This document shows, in pieces, positions 1 to 7,900 of a stretch of 12,340 bases of DNA. The position numbers were made by a program, and so were the translations under genes. The stretch lies in assembly GCA_965371945.1 (NCBI GenBank), contig CBDVAK010000079.1:1-12340 (forward strand), written 5' to 3'. Below the pieces are notes generated by a model. It ran no database searches. It was not told where the DNA came from and saw nothing but the letters and a program-made list of their open reading frames with translations. The first letter of the stretch is position 1. The number at the start of each line of letters is the position of its first letter. This stretch comes from CBDVAK01 sp965371945. GTDB taxonomy: Bacteria > Pseudomonadota > Gammaproteobacteria > Competibacterales > JAHEDQ01.

Positions 1-52
1 GCCACACGATACAGAGGCCCGCGACCGCGGCGCCATCGAAGGCATCGCGTGA
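1..52 (+). CDS. C-terminal end of an unidentified upstream gene (partial)
   Basis: An open frame enters from the left edge and ends at a TGA at 50-52, giving the tail PHDTEARDRGAIEGIA. The stop lies 70 nt before the STAS gene start, so the two could share a transcript. Sixteen residues are too few to name a family, and the tail could be a chance open frame. STAS proteins often neighbour a serine phosphatase or anti-sigma kinase, but nothing here shows that this tail belongs to one. Confidence 0.35.
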   Translation, partial: PHDTEARDRGAIEGIA

Positions 53-110
53 CCATCCGCGAAGGACTGCGCTATCCTTGCAGCGGCCAGCGGCTGTTGG
101 CGGTTTCAAC

Positions 111-114
111 AGGA
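111..114 (+). promoter_or_regulatory. Ribosome binding site choosing the STAS start
   Basis: AGGA at 111-114 lies 8 nt before the ATG at 123. It touches the in-frame ATG at 114 and so cannot serve it. The TTG at 78 has no comparable purine-rich sequence upstream. This favours ATG 123 as the start. Confidence 0.5.
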
Positions 115-122
115 TGAGTGAC

Positions 123-512
123 ATGGCGTCAGGGTTGCGAATCTCCGTTGCCGAGGAAGGCAGGCGGGTTCCGGTGACGGTGCTTAAGCTGGTGGGTTCC
201 CTGGACGCGGTTACAGCCATGCAGCTGGAGGGCAAGGCCCTGGAAGCGCAGGCCCGGGGTGCGAAGGACCTGCTAGTGGATCTGGGCGGGGTGACCTATA
301 TTGGCAGCGCGGGAATCCGTGCGATCCATGACATCTATCGGGAGTACCATCTCGACAAACCCGAGGATCCCGGCGCTGTACCAACCGCCCGCTCCCCTCA
401 TATGAAATTGCTGAGGCCCTCGCCCGCGGTGCAGCGGGTGTTCCAGACATTGGGTTTCGATATGGTGTATGACGTCTATCAGGATCGGGAAGCCGCGTTG
501 TCCGCATTCTAG
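123..512 (+). CDS. STAS-domain protein (anti-sigma factor antagonist-like)
   Basis: This 129-residue soluble protein is a single STAS domain of the SpoIIAA/RsbV type. Such proteins bind a partner, classically an anti-sigma kinase, and switch by serine phosphorylation. The fold signature runs from the first strand (VLKLVGSLDAVTA, about residues 20-32) through LLVDLGGVTYIGSAGIRAI (about 50-68) to the C-terminal PSPAVQRVFQTLGF helix and strand. By eye, Ser62 in GSAG aligns with the phosphorylated serine of RsbV and SpoIIAA (D-S-S/T-G), with Gly replacing the usual Asp before it. A short Pro-rich insert (KPEDPGAVPTARSP) lies after the central helix. No transmembrane segment is present, so it is not a SulP transporter fragment. 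Starts at 114 or 78 (TTG) are possible but have poorer ribosome binding sites. The partner kinase or phosphatase is not in the window. The STAS assignment is firm; the regulatory role is inference. Confidence 0.85.
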   Translation: MASGLRISVAEEGRRVPVTVLKLVGSLDAVTAMQLEGKALEAQARGAKDLLVDLGGVTYIGSAGIRAIHDIYREYHLDKPEDPGAVPTARSPHMKLLRPSPAVQRVFQTLGFDMVYDVYQDREAALSAF

Positions 513-539
513 AGGCCCCACCGTCGCATTGTCGAAAGA

Positions 540-567
540 GAACCGGTTCGGGCAAAATGCCCGGTTC
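540..567 (+). repeat. Palindrome and direct repeat in the gap before the oxidoreductase gene (possible operator or hairpin)
   Basis: The sequence GAACCGGTTC at 540-549 is a perfect 10-bp palindrome. Its right half recurs as CCGGTTCG at 561-568, matching 543-550, which gives an 8-bp direct repeat with starts 18 bp apart. The same bases can fold as a hairpin: GAACCGG (540-546) pairs with CCGGTTC (561-567), or alternatively CGGGC (549-553) pairs with GCCCG (559-563) around an AAAAT loop. No T tract follows, so an intrinsic terminator is unlikely. It is the only strong symmetric element in the 117-nt gap between the STAS and oxidoreductase genes. An operator, an mRNA structure, or chance in GC-rich DNA are all possible. 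Confidence 0.4.
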
Positions 568-619
568 GCCGTAGCCTGTCGTCTGGCGGTTGTTCGCCCG
601 GCGGTAGTTCGGCTGCGAT

Positions 620-624
620 GGGAG
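620..624 (+). promoter_or_regulatory. Ribosome binding site choosing the oxidoreductase start
   Basis: GGGAG at 620-624 lies 5 nt before the ATG at 630, an ordinary Shine-Dalgarno spacing. The in-frame ATG at 618 overlaps this motif and has no purine-rich sequence of its own, so 630 is the better start. Confidence 0.5.
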
Positions 625-629
625 CAGAA

Positions 630-3600
630 ATGAAAAGCGCTTTGCGACGTCAGGGCTTCGAGTTCAATGCGCTGTTCACAGTGGCGGGTCTGCGCCGTCT
701 GGACCATCGTTTTTGCAGCTGGCTGGAACAGCGCGACGAAGGCCTGCTGCAGCAAATGCAGCAGTATCGCCAGGCCGGGGGGCCTTCGGAACCGGTCGCC
801 CTGAGCGAGTTTCTACTGGCGCTGGCGGTACCATTGCAGAATTTCCTGGCGAGCCTGCTGGGTGTCGAGGAGGCCCTGGGCGAGTCCGCGCGCCAGACTC
901 TGGCCAACGACGTGTTACTGGCGTTCAAGAAGACTTTCGTGATGCGCCGTGCCAGGCGTTACCGCAAGCCGATCGAGCGCAGCTTCGCGGAACTCGACGG
1001 CTGGCTGGACGAACGCCTGCAGGCTGCCGGAATCGAGGTCGCAGGCGACCGCGAGCAGGCTGTTGCCCGCTTCGCAGAGCAATTGTTGGCCGACCCTGAA
1101 AACAAGGCCGACCAGCTTGAATCCCTGGTGCAATGGTCCCGGCTGGCATTGACCACCGCCGAGGGCCAGGCCGCGGTGATGGCGTGGACTGCGTTCAAAC
1201 TGCCGGACCGCGTGGATCACGCCCACCTGGTGCCGTTGCAAGCGGTCGAGGGCGATGCCCTGCAGCGTAGCCAGGCCGATCCCGTGACCTGGTACAAGCG
1301 CGACGGTTTCAAACTCACCGATACGCGCATGACGGCCCGCCAGGTACAGGGTGAGGTGCAGTACTGCATCTATTGCCATGACCACGATGGTGATTTCTGT
1401 TCCAAGGGTTTTCCGCAGAAAAAGGGTGAGCCGGGTCTGGGTCTGAAGACCGACCCGTTGGGGGTGGTTCTCACCGGTTGTCCCTTGTCGGAAAAAATTT
1501 CCGAAATGCATCTGCTCAAACGCGATGGTCACGCCATCGCCGCGCTGGCCGTCGCCATGGTCGACAATCCCATGATTCCGGCTACCGGTCACCGGATCTG
1601 CAACGATTGCATGAAGGGTTGCATCTACCAGAAGCAGGATCCGGTCGACATACCGGAAATCGAGACCCGGGTACTCACCGATGTGCTGGACCTGCCCTGG
1701 GGTGTCGAGATCTACGATCTGCTGACCCGCTGGAATCCGTTGCGCCGTGAGCAGTATCTGCCACAGGACTACAACGGTCGGCGGGTACTGGTCGCCGGCA
1801 TGGGCCCGGCAGGATTCACCATGGCTCACCACCTGACCATGGAAGGTTGCGCGGTGGTGGGCATCGATGGGCTCAAGATCGAGCCGCTGCCTGAGCGGCT
1901 GTTGCGCGAACCGGTGCGCGATTGGTCGGAACTGGTGGAGCCGCTGGACGAGCGTATCCTGCAGGGTTTCGGCGGTGTTGCCGAATACGGCATCACGGTG
2001 CGTTGGGACAAGAACTTTCTCAAGCTGATCTATCTGTGTCTGATGCGGCGCCCGCGGTTCCAGGTGTTCGGTGGCGTCCGTCTCGGTGGCACGCTGACCC
2101 TGGAAGATGCCTGGTCACTGGACTTCGACCATGTTTGCGTGGCCACTGGCGCGGGTCTGCCACGGGTCATTCCCATGGGTAACAGCCTGGCTCGCGGCAT
2201 GCGTCAGGCCAGCGATTTCCTGATGGCGCTGCAACTCACCGGCGCCGGCAAACAGAGCAGCCTCGCCAACCTCCAGGTACGGCTGCCGGCGGTGGTGATC
2301 GGTGGCGGTTTGACCGCCGTGGATACCGCCACCGAGGTGCAGACCCACTATGTGCGCCAGGTCGAGAAGGTATTGGCGCAACACCAGCGGCTGGTGGCGG
2401 AACGAGGCGAGCAGCAAGTACTGGCCGGGCTTGGCGAGGAGGACCGCGAAGTCTTGCAGGAGTTTCTCCGCCACGGTCGCCAGGTTGCCGAGGAACGGGC
2501 CCGGGCCGCAGCCGCGGGCGAGCCGCCCGACTTCATACCCCTGATCCGGTCCTGGGGCGGGGTCACCCTGGCCTATCGCAAGAGCATCAATGCCTCTCCC
2601 GCCTATGTGCGCAACCACGAGGAAATCGTCAAGGCCATGCAGGAAGGCCTCTACTATGCTGAGGGGCTGGACCCGGTGCGGGTGGAACTGGATCAATACG
2701 ATCACGTTCGCGCACTGGTGTGTCGGCGCATGGAGTGGGCGGACGGGCGCTGGCTGGCGACCCGAAAGGAGACGACGCTGCCGGCCAGGGCGGTATTGGT
2801 AGCGGCCGGCGCGTCGCCGAACACCATCTACGAGCGTGAGTATCCGGGTACTTTTCGCCTCGAGGATGATCACTTTCTGCCCCATTCCGAGCATGGCGGG
2901 GCATTGCAGCCCGTACAGGTCGCCGAGCACTGCAAGTCCGACGAATTCGGTCCCTTCACCTCTTATCAGCATGTCGATCGCAGGGTCAGCTTTATCGGTG
3001 ACACCCACCCGGTGTTCCACGGCAGCGTGGTCAAGGCCATCGCTTCCGCAGCGCGCAGTTATCCACAACTGATGGCGGCGCTGGAGCAGCGCCCAGCGGC
3101 TCAGCTTGATGCCGCGGCCTACCTGGAGTTCCGCTATCGCATGGCTCATCTGCTTGGTGCGCGGGTGGCGCGGGTGGTCAGCGATGGCGCCGGGGTGGTG
3201 GAAGTGTGGGTGCGGGCGCCGATGGCGGTGCATCGGTTCCGACCGGGACAGTTCTTCCGTTTGCAGACCTATGAATCCGGCAGTCCGGTGGTGGAGGGGA
3301 CGCGGCTGCAGATTCCGGTGCTCACGGTGAGCGGTACCGGGGTTGAGGATGACACCATTCGTTTGCTGGTGTTGCAGTGGGGCTCGGCCCCCCGCCTGGT
3401 TGCGAGGCTCAAGCCAGGCGATCCACTGGTGTTGATGGGCCCCACCGGTTTGCCCACCGATATCCCCCGTGACCGCAACATCGCGGTGGTGGCCGGGCGT
3501 TGGGGGGCCGCGGTGATGCTCGACATCGGTCCCGCGCTGCGCGCCGCCGGCAACCGGGTTCTGTACGTGGCTGCATTAGACAGTGCCGCGGATCTGGATC

Positions 3601-4139
3601 GTCGTGAGGAACTGGAGGCGGCGGCCGATCAGATCATCTGGTGTACGGCCCGTGAACCAGCCATCGAGCCCGCCCGTGCCCAGGATATCTCCGTGGTGGC
3701 GACCGACATGGTCGAGCTGCTGCGACGCTATGGTGAAGATGGGCTGGGCGCCGGCACGGTTGCGATCGAACTGGCCGATATCGACCGCATCATGATCATG
3801 GGTTCGACCGGGCTGTTGAAAGGCTTTCAACAGGCCTTCAAGGGGGTGCTGCGGCCCTATGTGAAGCCGGAGCTGGAAGCGGTGGGTACGGTCGGCAGTC
3901 CCATGCAGTGCATGCTCAAGGGGGTGTGCGCGCAGTGTTTGCAATGGCAGGTGGACCCGGCCACCGGGGCCCGCACCCGAACGGTGTTTTCCTGTGCGCG
4001 GCAGGATCAACCGCTGGAGTGGATCGATCTGGACAACCTGGCCGCACGGCAGGCCCAGAACCGTTTGCTGGACCGGCTCACGGTGGAATGGCTGGATCAT
4101 GTCGAGAGGATGGAGAAAAGCGCAAGTGGCAGAGTCTGA
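630..4139 (+). CDS. Fused GltD/NfnB-like and PyrK/NfnA-like flavin iron-sulfur oxidoreductase
   Basis: A 1169-residue redox enzyme with no transmembrane segment. Residues 1-236 are a mostly helical region I do not recognise. Cysteines 246, 249, 257, 284 (CP) and 324, 327, 331 correspond, with a longer spacer, to the cluster-binding Cys-x2-Cys...CP and Cys-x3-Cys-x3-Cys sets of the GltD/NfnB family. A two-dinucleotide-binding flavoprotein domain follows: GMGPAG at 390-395, VCVATGAG near 503-510, a second Rossmann motif GGG at 558-560, YRKS at 649-652 and the FAD motif FIGD at 788-791. A charged helical insert of about 70 residues follows the second Rossmann motif. Residues about 835-1080 resemble the PyrK/FNR-type reductase (PGQFF at 872-876). 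Cys1094, 1100, 1103 and 1122 fit its [2Fe-2S] site. This is the two-subunit NfnAB arrangement (GltD-like plus PyrK-like) in one chain. The next gene encodes a cytochrome b overlapping its end, so electrons probably pass between NAD(P)H and the membrane quinone pool. Substrate and direction are unknown. Confidence 0.85.
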   Translation: MKSALRRQGFEFNALFTVAGLRRLDHRFCSWLEQRDEGLLQQMQQYRQAGGPSEPVALSEFLLALAVPLQNFLASLLGVEEALGESARQTLANDVLLAFKKTFVMRRARRYRKPIERSFAELDGWLDERLQAAGIEVAGDREQAVARFAEQLLADPENKADQLESLVQWSRLALTTAEGQAAVMAWTAFKLPDRVDHAHLVPLQAVEGDALQRSQADPVTWYKRDGFKLTDTRMTARQVQGEVQYCIYCHDHDGDFCSKGFPQKKGEPGLGLKTDPLGVVLTGCPLSEKISEMHLLKRDGHAIAALAVAMVDNPMIPATGHRICNDCMKGCIYQKQDPVDIPEIETRVLTDVLDLPWGVEIYDLLTRWNPLRREQYLPQDYNGRRVLVAGMGPAGFTMAHHLTMEGCAVVGIDGLKIEPLPERLLREPVRDWSELVEPLDERILQGFGGVAEYGITVRWDKNFLKLIYLCLMRRPRFQVFGGVRLGGTLTLEDAWSLDFDHVCVATGAGLPRVIPMGNSLARGMRQASDFLMALQLTGAGKQSSLANLQVRLPAVVIGGGLTAVDTATEVQTHYVRQVEKVLAQHQRLVAERGEQQVLAGLGEEDREVLQEFLRHGRQVAEERARAAAAGEPPDFIPLIRSWGGVTLAYRKSINASPAYVRNHEEIVKAMQEGLYYAEGLDPVRVELDQYDHVRALVCRRMEWADGRWLATRKETTLPARAVLVAAGASPNTIYEREYPGTFRLEDDHFLPHSEHGGALQPVQVAEHCKSDEFGPFTSYQHVDRRVSFIGDTHPVFHGSVVKAIASAARSYPQLMAALEQRPAAQLDAAAYLEFRYRMAHLLGARVARVVSDGAGVVEVWVRAPMAVHRFRPGQFFRLQTYESGSPVVEGTRLQIPVLTVSGTGVEDDTIRLLVLQWGSAPRLVARLKPGDPLVLMGPTGLPTDIPRDRNIAVVAGRWGAAVMLDIGPALRAAGNRVLYVAALDSAADLDRREELEAAADQIIWCTAREPAIEPARAQDISVVATDMVELLRRYGEDGLGAGTVAIELADIDRIMIMGSTGLLKGFQQAFKGVLRPYVKPELEAVGTVGSPMQCMLKGVCAQCLQWQVDPATGARTRTVFSCARQDQPLEWIDLDNLAARQAQNRLLDRLTVEWLDHVERMEKSASGRV

Positions 4140-4869
4140 GTTGCGGTCGTACCGGGTCTGGGATGGCCCGACCCGAGCATTTCACTGGATCAACGCCCTG
4201 ACGGTGCTGGCGCTGGCAGGCGTTGGATTGATCGTGTATTTCAGGAGCGATCTGGGCATCAGTGGAACCGCCGCCAAGGTTGGATTAAAGGAGCTGCATG
4301 TCTGGATCGGCTATGTCTTCGTCGTCAATCTGCTGTGGCGTCTGATCTGGGCGTTTTTCGGTAACCGGTATGCCGGCTGGCGTGCCATCGTGCCGGGCAG
4401 GGGTTTTATGGCGATGCTGCGTGCCTACCTGGCGGCATTGCACCATGGTCACCCGCAACAGTATCTGGGCCACAACCCGCTGGGCCGGCTGGCCCTGGTG
4501 GCCATCTATCTGCTATTGATCACCATGGCCGTCACCGGCCTGGTACGCGCCGGTACCGACCTTTACTACCCACCGTTCGGTGGCGCAATTCGTGACTACG
4601 TGGTGGCCACTGGCGGTGATCCGGCGGCCCTGATCCCCTATGACGATGCGGGTGTTGATCCACAGCGGCTGGAGAGTCTGGGTCGGTTCAAGCACCCGTT
4701 CGGGCTGGTGCACTTTTACACGGCATGGCTGACGATGCTGATGATCGTGCTGCATGTGACCGCGGTAGTGATCGCCGAGCAGCGCGAAGGCGGAGCCCTG
4801 GTGTCCGCGATGATCACCGGTCGCAAGGTGTTGTCGGCCGCCCCGGAGGATGACACCGGGGAGCGGTGA
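4126..4869 (+). CDS. Membrane cytochrome b (cytochrome b561 / Ni,Fe-hydrogenase b-type family)
   Basis: A 247-residue inner-membrane di-heme cytochrome b that would link a soluble dehydrogenase to the quinone pool. The N-terminus carries the family hallmark VWDGPTRAFHWINAL. Four hydrophobic segments lie near residues 22-38, 57-77, 120-141 and 193-217. Candidate heme ligands are His20 (FHW), His58 (LHVWIGY), His196 (GLVHFY) and His210 (VLHVTAV), the four-histidine layout seen in HyaC-type cytochromes. The GTG start at 4126 has GGAG at 4112-4115 and overlaps the upstream gene by 14 nt. This gives homology from the first residues and suggests translational coupling. ATG 4099 is an alternative. 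There are no hydrogenase, formate dehydrogenase or thiosulfate reductase genes nearby, so the fused flavoprotein just upstream is the obvious partner. A soluble loop of about 50 residues (142-192) separates helices 3 and 4. Confidence 0.88.
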   Translation: MAESELRSYRVWDGPTRAFHWINALTVLALAGVGLIVYFRSDLGISGTAAKVGLKELHVWIGYVFVVNLLWRLIWAFFGNRYAGWRAIVPGRGFMAMLRAYLAALHHGHPQQYLGHNPLGRLALVAIYLLLITMAVTGLVRAGTDLYYPPFGGAIRDYVVATGGDPAALIPYDDAGVDPQRLESLGRFKHPFGLVHFYTAWLTMLMIVLHVTAVVIAEQREGGALVSAMITGRKVLSAAPEDDTGER

Positions 4870-4943
4870 TCGTCGCGGGTATAGAGTAGGCTGAATGAAG
4901 TCCGGAACGGGGCGGCTCGTCCCCCTGATGAGAATACCGCAGT

Positions 4944-7900
4944 ATGAACCGGAAGCCGAAAATCAACGATGTCGTCCTGATCGCGGTGGTCGCCCTGGTG
5001 GGGTTCGGGCTGGCCGCATGGATCGCGGGCATTGCGCCTGACGCCTGGTCCAGGCTGACTTCGCATCCGCTGGCCGCGGCGGGTGTCGCTTTGTTGGTGG
5101 GTCTGTTGGCGGTGTCCTTGTGGCGCACCCGGCGGGCCATGGCCGCCAACCTCAAGCTTGCCAGAGAGGCCCGCATCTATCAGGATTTCTTCGACCACTC
5201 ACCCGACCTGCTTGCCAGCGTTGACGTGGCCAGCGGCAAGGTGCTGGCCTGCAACCAGACCCTGTGCGACACCCTGGGCATGCAGTGCGACGAGATCGTG
5301 GGCCAGCCGGTACTGCAGCTTTACCACCCCTCGAGTCATGAGTCGGCTGAGCGGGTGCTGCGCAAGTTTGCCGACTGTGGCGAAGTTCGTGACGAGGAAC
5401 TGCGTCTGCGTCGCGCCGATGGCAGTGTGGTTCCCGGTACGCTCAATGCCACCGCGGTCAGGGGCGAAGATGGTCAGGTGCTCTGCAGTCGGTCGAGCTG
5501 GCGTGATCTGAGTCGCCACAGAAGCATCGAACGGGCGCTCCGGGATCTTGCTGCCAGTGCCACCGTGCATGGCGCGGATCAGGCTTTCCTGCGTCGTTGT
5601 GTGCGTGACCTGGCTCAGCTCTACGGTAGCAGCCGCGCCTTCGTCGGTGTATTCGCCGGCCAGCGGCATGACGCCATACGCACGCTGGTGAAATGGAATC
5701 GCGACAAGGGCTTTGTCGACAACGAAGTCTATGAGCTGCGCGGTACCCCCTGTCAGGATGTCATCGACCGCGCGGTAGAACTGATCTCCTCCGACGTCGC
5801 CACTCTCTACAGCGAGGACAAGGATCTTGCCCGCGCCGGGATCGAGAGTTACTGCGGTGTTCCGCTGGTGTCATCCACTGGCGAGGTGATGGGGGTGTTG
5901 TCGGTGATCGACACCGACACCATCCCTGACGACCATTTCGCCAGGCCACTGCACCATGTGTTTGCGCAACGCATTGCTCACGAACTGGAACGCAAGGCGT
6001 GGGCCGAAGCGTTACGGCGCGGTGAGGAGAAATATCGGCGCCTGCTCGAGGGCCTGCGCAGCAGCTTCGTCTATTCGCTGGATACCACCGGTGCGGTTCG
6101 CTATGTCAGCCCGGCGGTGACCACGGTGCTGGGCTATTCCGCCACCGAGTTCACCGAGCGCCGCAATGCGTTGATGGCGGAGAGCGAAGCCAATATCGGC
6201 GCGGTCGAGCGGGCCAGGGCGGCGTTGCAGGGCGTCGAGCAGCCCCGCTACGAGCTTCGGGTTCGAACCAGGAACGGGCAGTTCAAGGATCTGGACATGT
6301 CCGAGCGCCCGGTATTCGATGCCGGGGGGAAGTTGGTGGCAGTTGAGGGAATGGCCACCGACATCACCGTCCGCAAACGGGCCGAAGGCCTGCTGGCCGC
6401 GCAAAACCAGGTGCTGGAGCGGATTGCGGAAGGGGCACCCCTGCAGGAGGCCCTCGATACCTTGTGCCGGGCAGCGGAAGCACTACGTGACGGGGCGCTT
6501 GCCTCGGTGATGCTGGTATCTGCGGATCACAAGACCTTGCAACTGGGCGCAGCGCCCTCATTGCCCGCGGAATACGCTGCGGCGCTGGACGGTATCGCGA
6601 TCGGTGAACAGATGGGTTCCTGCGGCAGCGCGGCTTTTACCGGTGAGCCGGTGTTCGTCAGCGATGTGCAGATCGACCCACGCTGGGAGCGGTTCCGGGA
6701 ACTGGCCGGGCGGGTCGGAATCATGGCTTGTTGGTCTTTGCCGGTGTTGGCGGAAGACGGCAGCGTGCTCGGTACGTTCGCGGTTTCGCTGGACCGGACC
6801 GGTGCGCCCGATGAAAGCGATCGCCGGCTGCTGCTGATGGCGACCCACCTCACCGGCATCGTGATTCGCAAACACCAGGCTGAAGATGCGCTCAGCCGCA
6901 GCGAGATGCGCTTCAGGGATTTTGCCCGTATCGCCGCCGACTACTTATGGGAGATGGGTCCCGATCTCAGCTTTTCCTATATCTCGGAGCGCTATCGGGA
7001 GATCACCGGCCTCGATCCGCAGCGTCTGCCCGGCCATTCCCCGACCGACCTGGTGGCTGCGCAGATGCCGGAATCCGAGTTGTGGACGCGGCATCTGGAG
7101 GATCTGCGCTCACGTCGTGTTTTCGACAGCGAGTTTTCCTGGGTACGCTCCGATGGGGCCACCATCGTTCTCAGCCACCGTGGGCGCCCGGTGTTCGATG
7201 ATGACGGCGAGTTTCTCGGTTATCGCGGTACCGGTAGCGATGTCACCAATGCCTATCGTTTGTCGGAGCAGCTCGCCTATCAGGCCAGCCACGACGGTCT
7301 TACCGGATTAACCAATCGTGCTGAGTTCGAGAGCCGTTTGCGTGGCGCGCTTGATTCAGCGCGGGTCGAGGGTGCGGAGCACGCGCTGTGCTATCTCGAT
7401 CTCGATCAGTTCAAGATCGTCAATGACACCTGCGGCCATGTCGCCGGTGATGAGTTGTTGAGGCAGCTCAGCCGATTGTTGCGGGCCCGGGTCCGTAAAC
7501 GCGACACGCTGGCCCGTCTCGGTGGTGATGAATTCGGGGTCCTGATGGAACGCTGCCCGTTGCAGCAGGCGCACCGTGTCGCGGACTTGCTCAGACAACT
7601 GGTGGAAGAGTTTCGGTTCCACTGGGAAGGTCGTAACTTCACCATCGGGGTCAGTATCGGGCTGGTGCCCATCAACAGTAACAGCGTCGACAGTACCTCG
7701 ATCCTGAGAGCCGCCGATACCGCCTGTTATGCGGCCAAGGATGAGGGCCGCAATCGTGTTCACGTTTACCACGAAGCCGACACCGAGGTGGCGCGCAGAC
7801 AGGGCGAGATGCAGTGGATTTCGAGGATCGACTCGGCGTTGGAGACGCAGCGCATGCGTCTGTACGCGCAGCGTATCGAACCGATCGTGGCAGAGCACAA

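Noticed and set aside
915..1832. Minus-strand open frame (305 codons) opposite the Cys-rich region of the oxidoreductase
   Set aside because: Same reasoning: it is a mirror of the plus-strand coding frame, with no family motif and no ribosome binding site that I could see.
2115..3233. Long minus-strand open frame (372 codons) opposite the oxidoreductase gene
   Set aside because: It lies wholly inside a gene with clear motifs on the plus strand, its translation is low in recognisable structure and rich in His, Arg and Gln, and such antisense frames are common in GC-rich coding DNA.
4880..4885. TATAGA resembling a -10 promoter box before the GGDEF/EAL gene
   Set aside because: The only -35-like sequence (ATGACA, 4850-4855) is 24 bp away, too far for a sigma-70 promoter, so I do not list it as a promoter.
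4909..4924. GGGG...CCCC inverted repeat between the cytochrome b and GGDEF/EAL genes
   Set aside because: The stem is only 4 bp with an 8-nt loop and no T tract follows, so it is not a supportable terminator.
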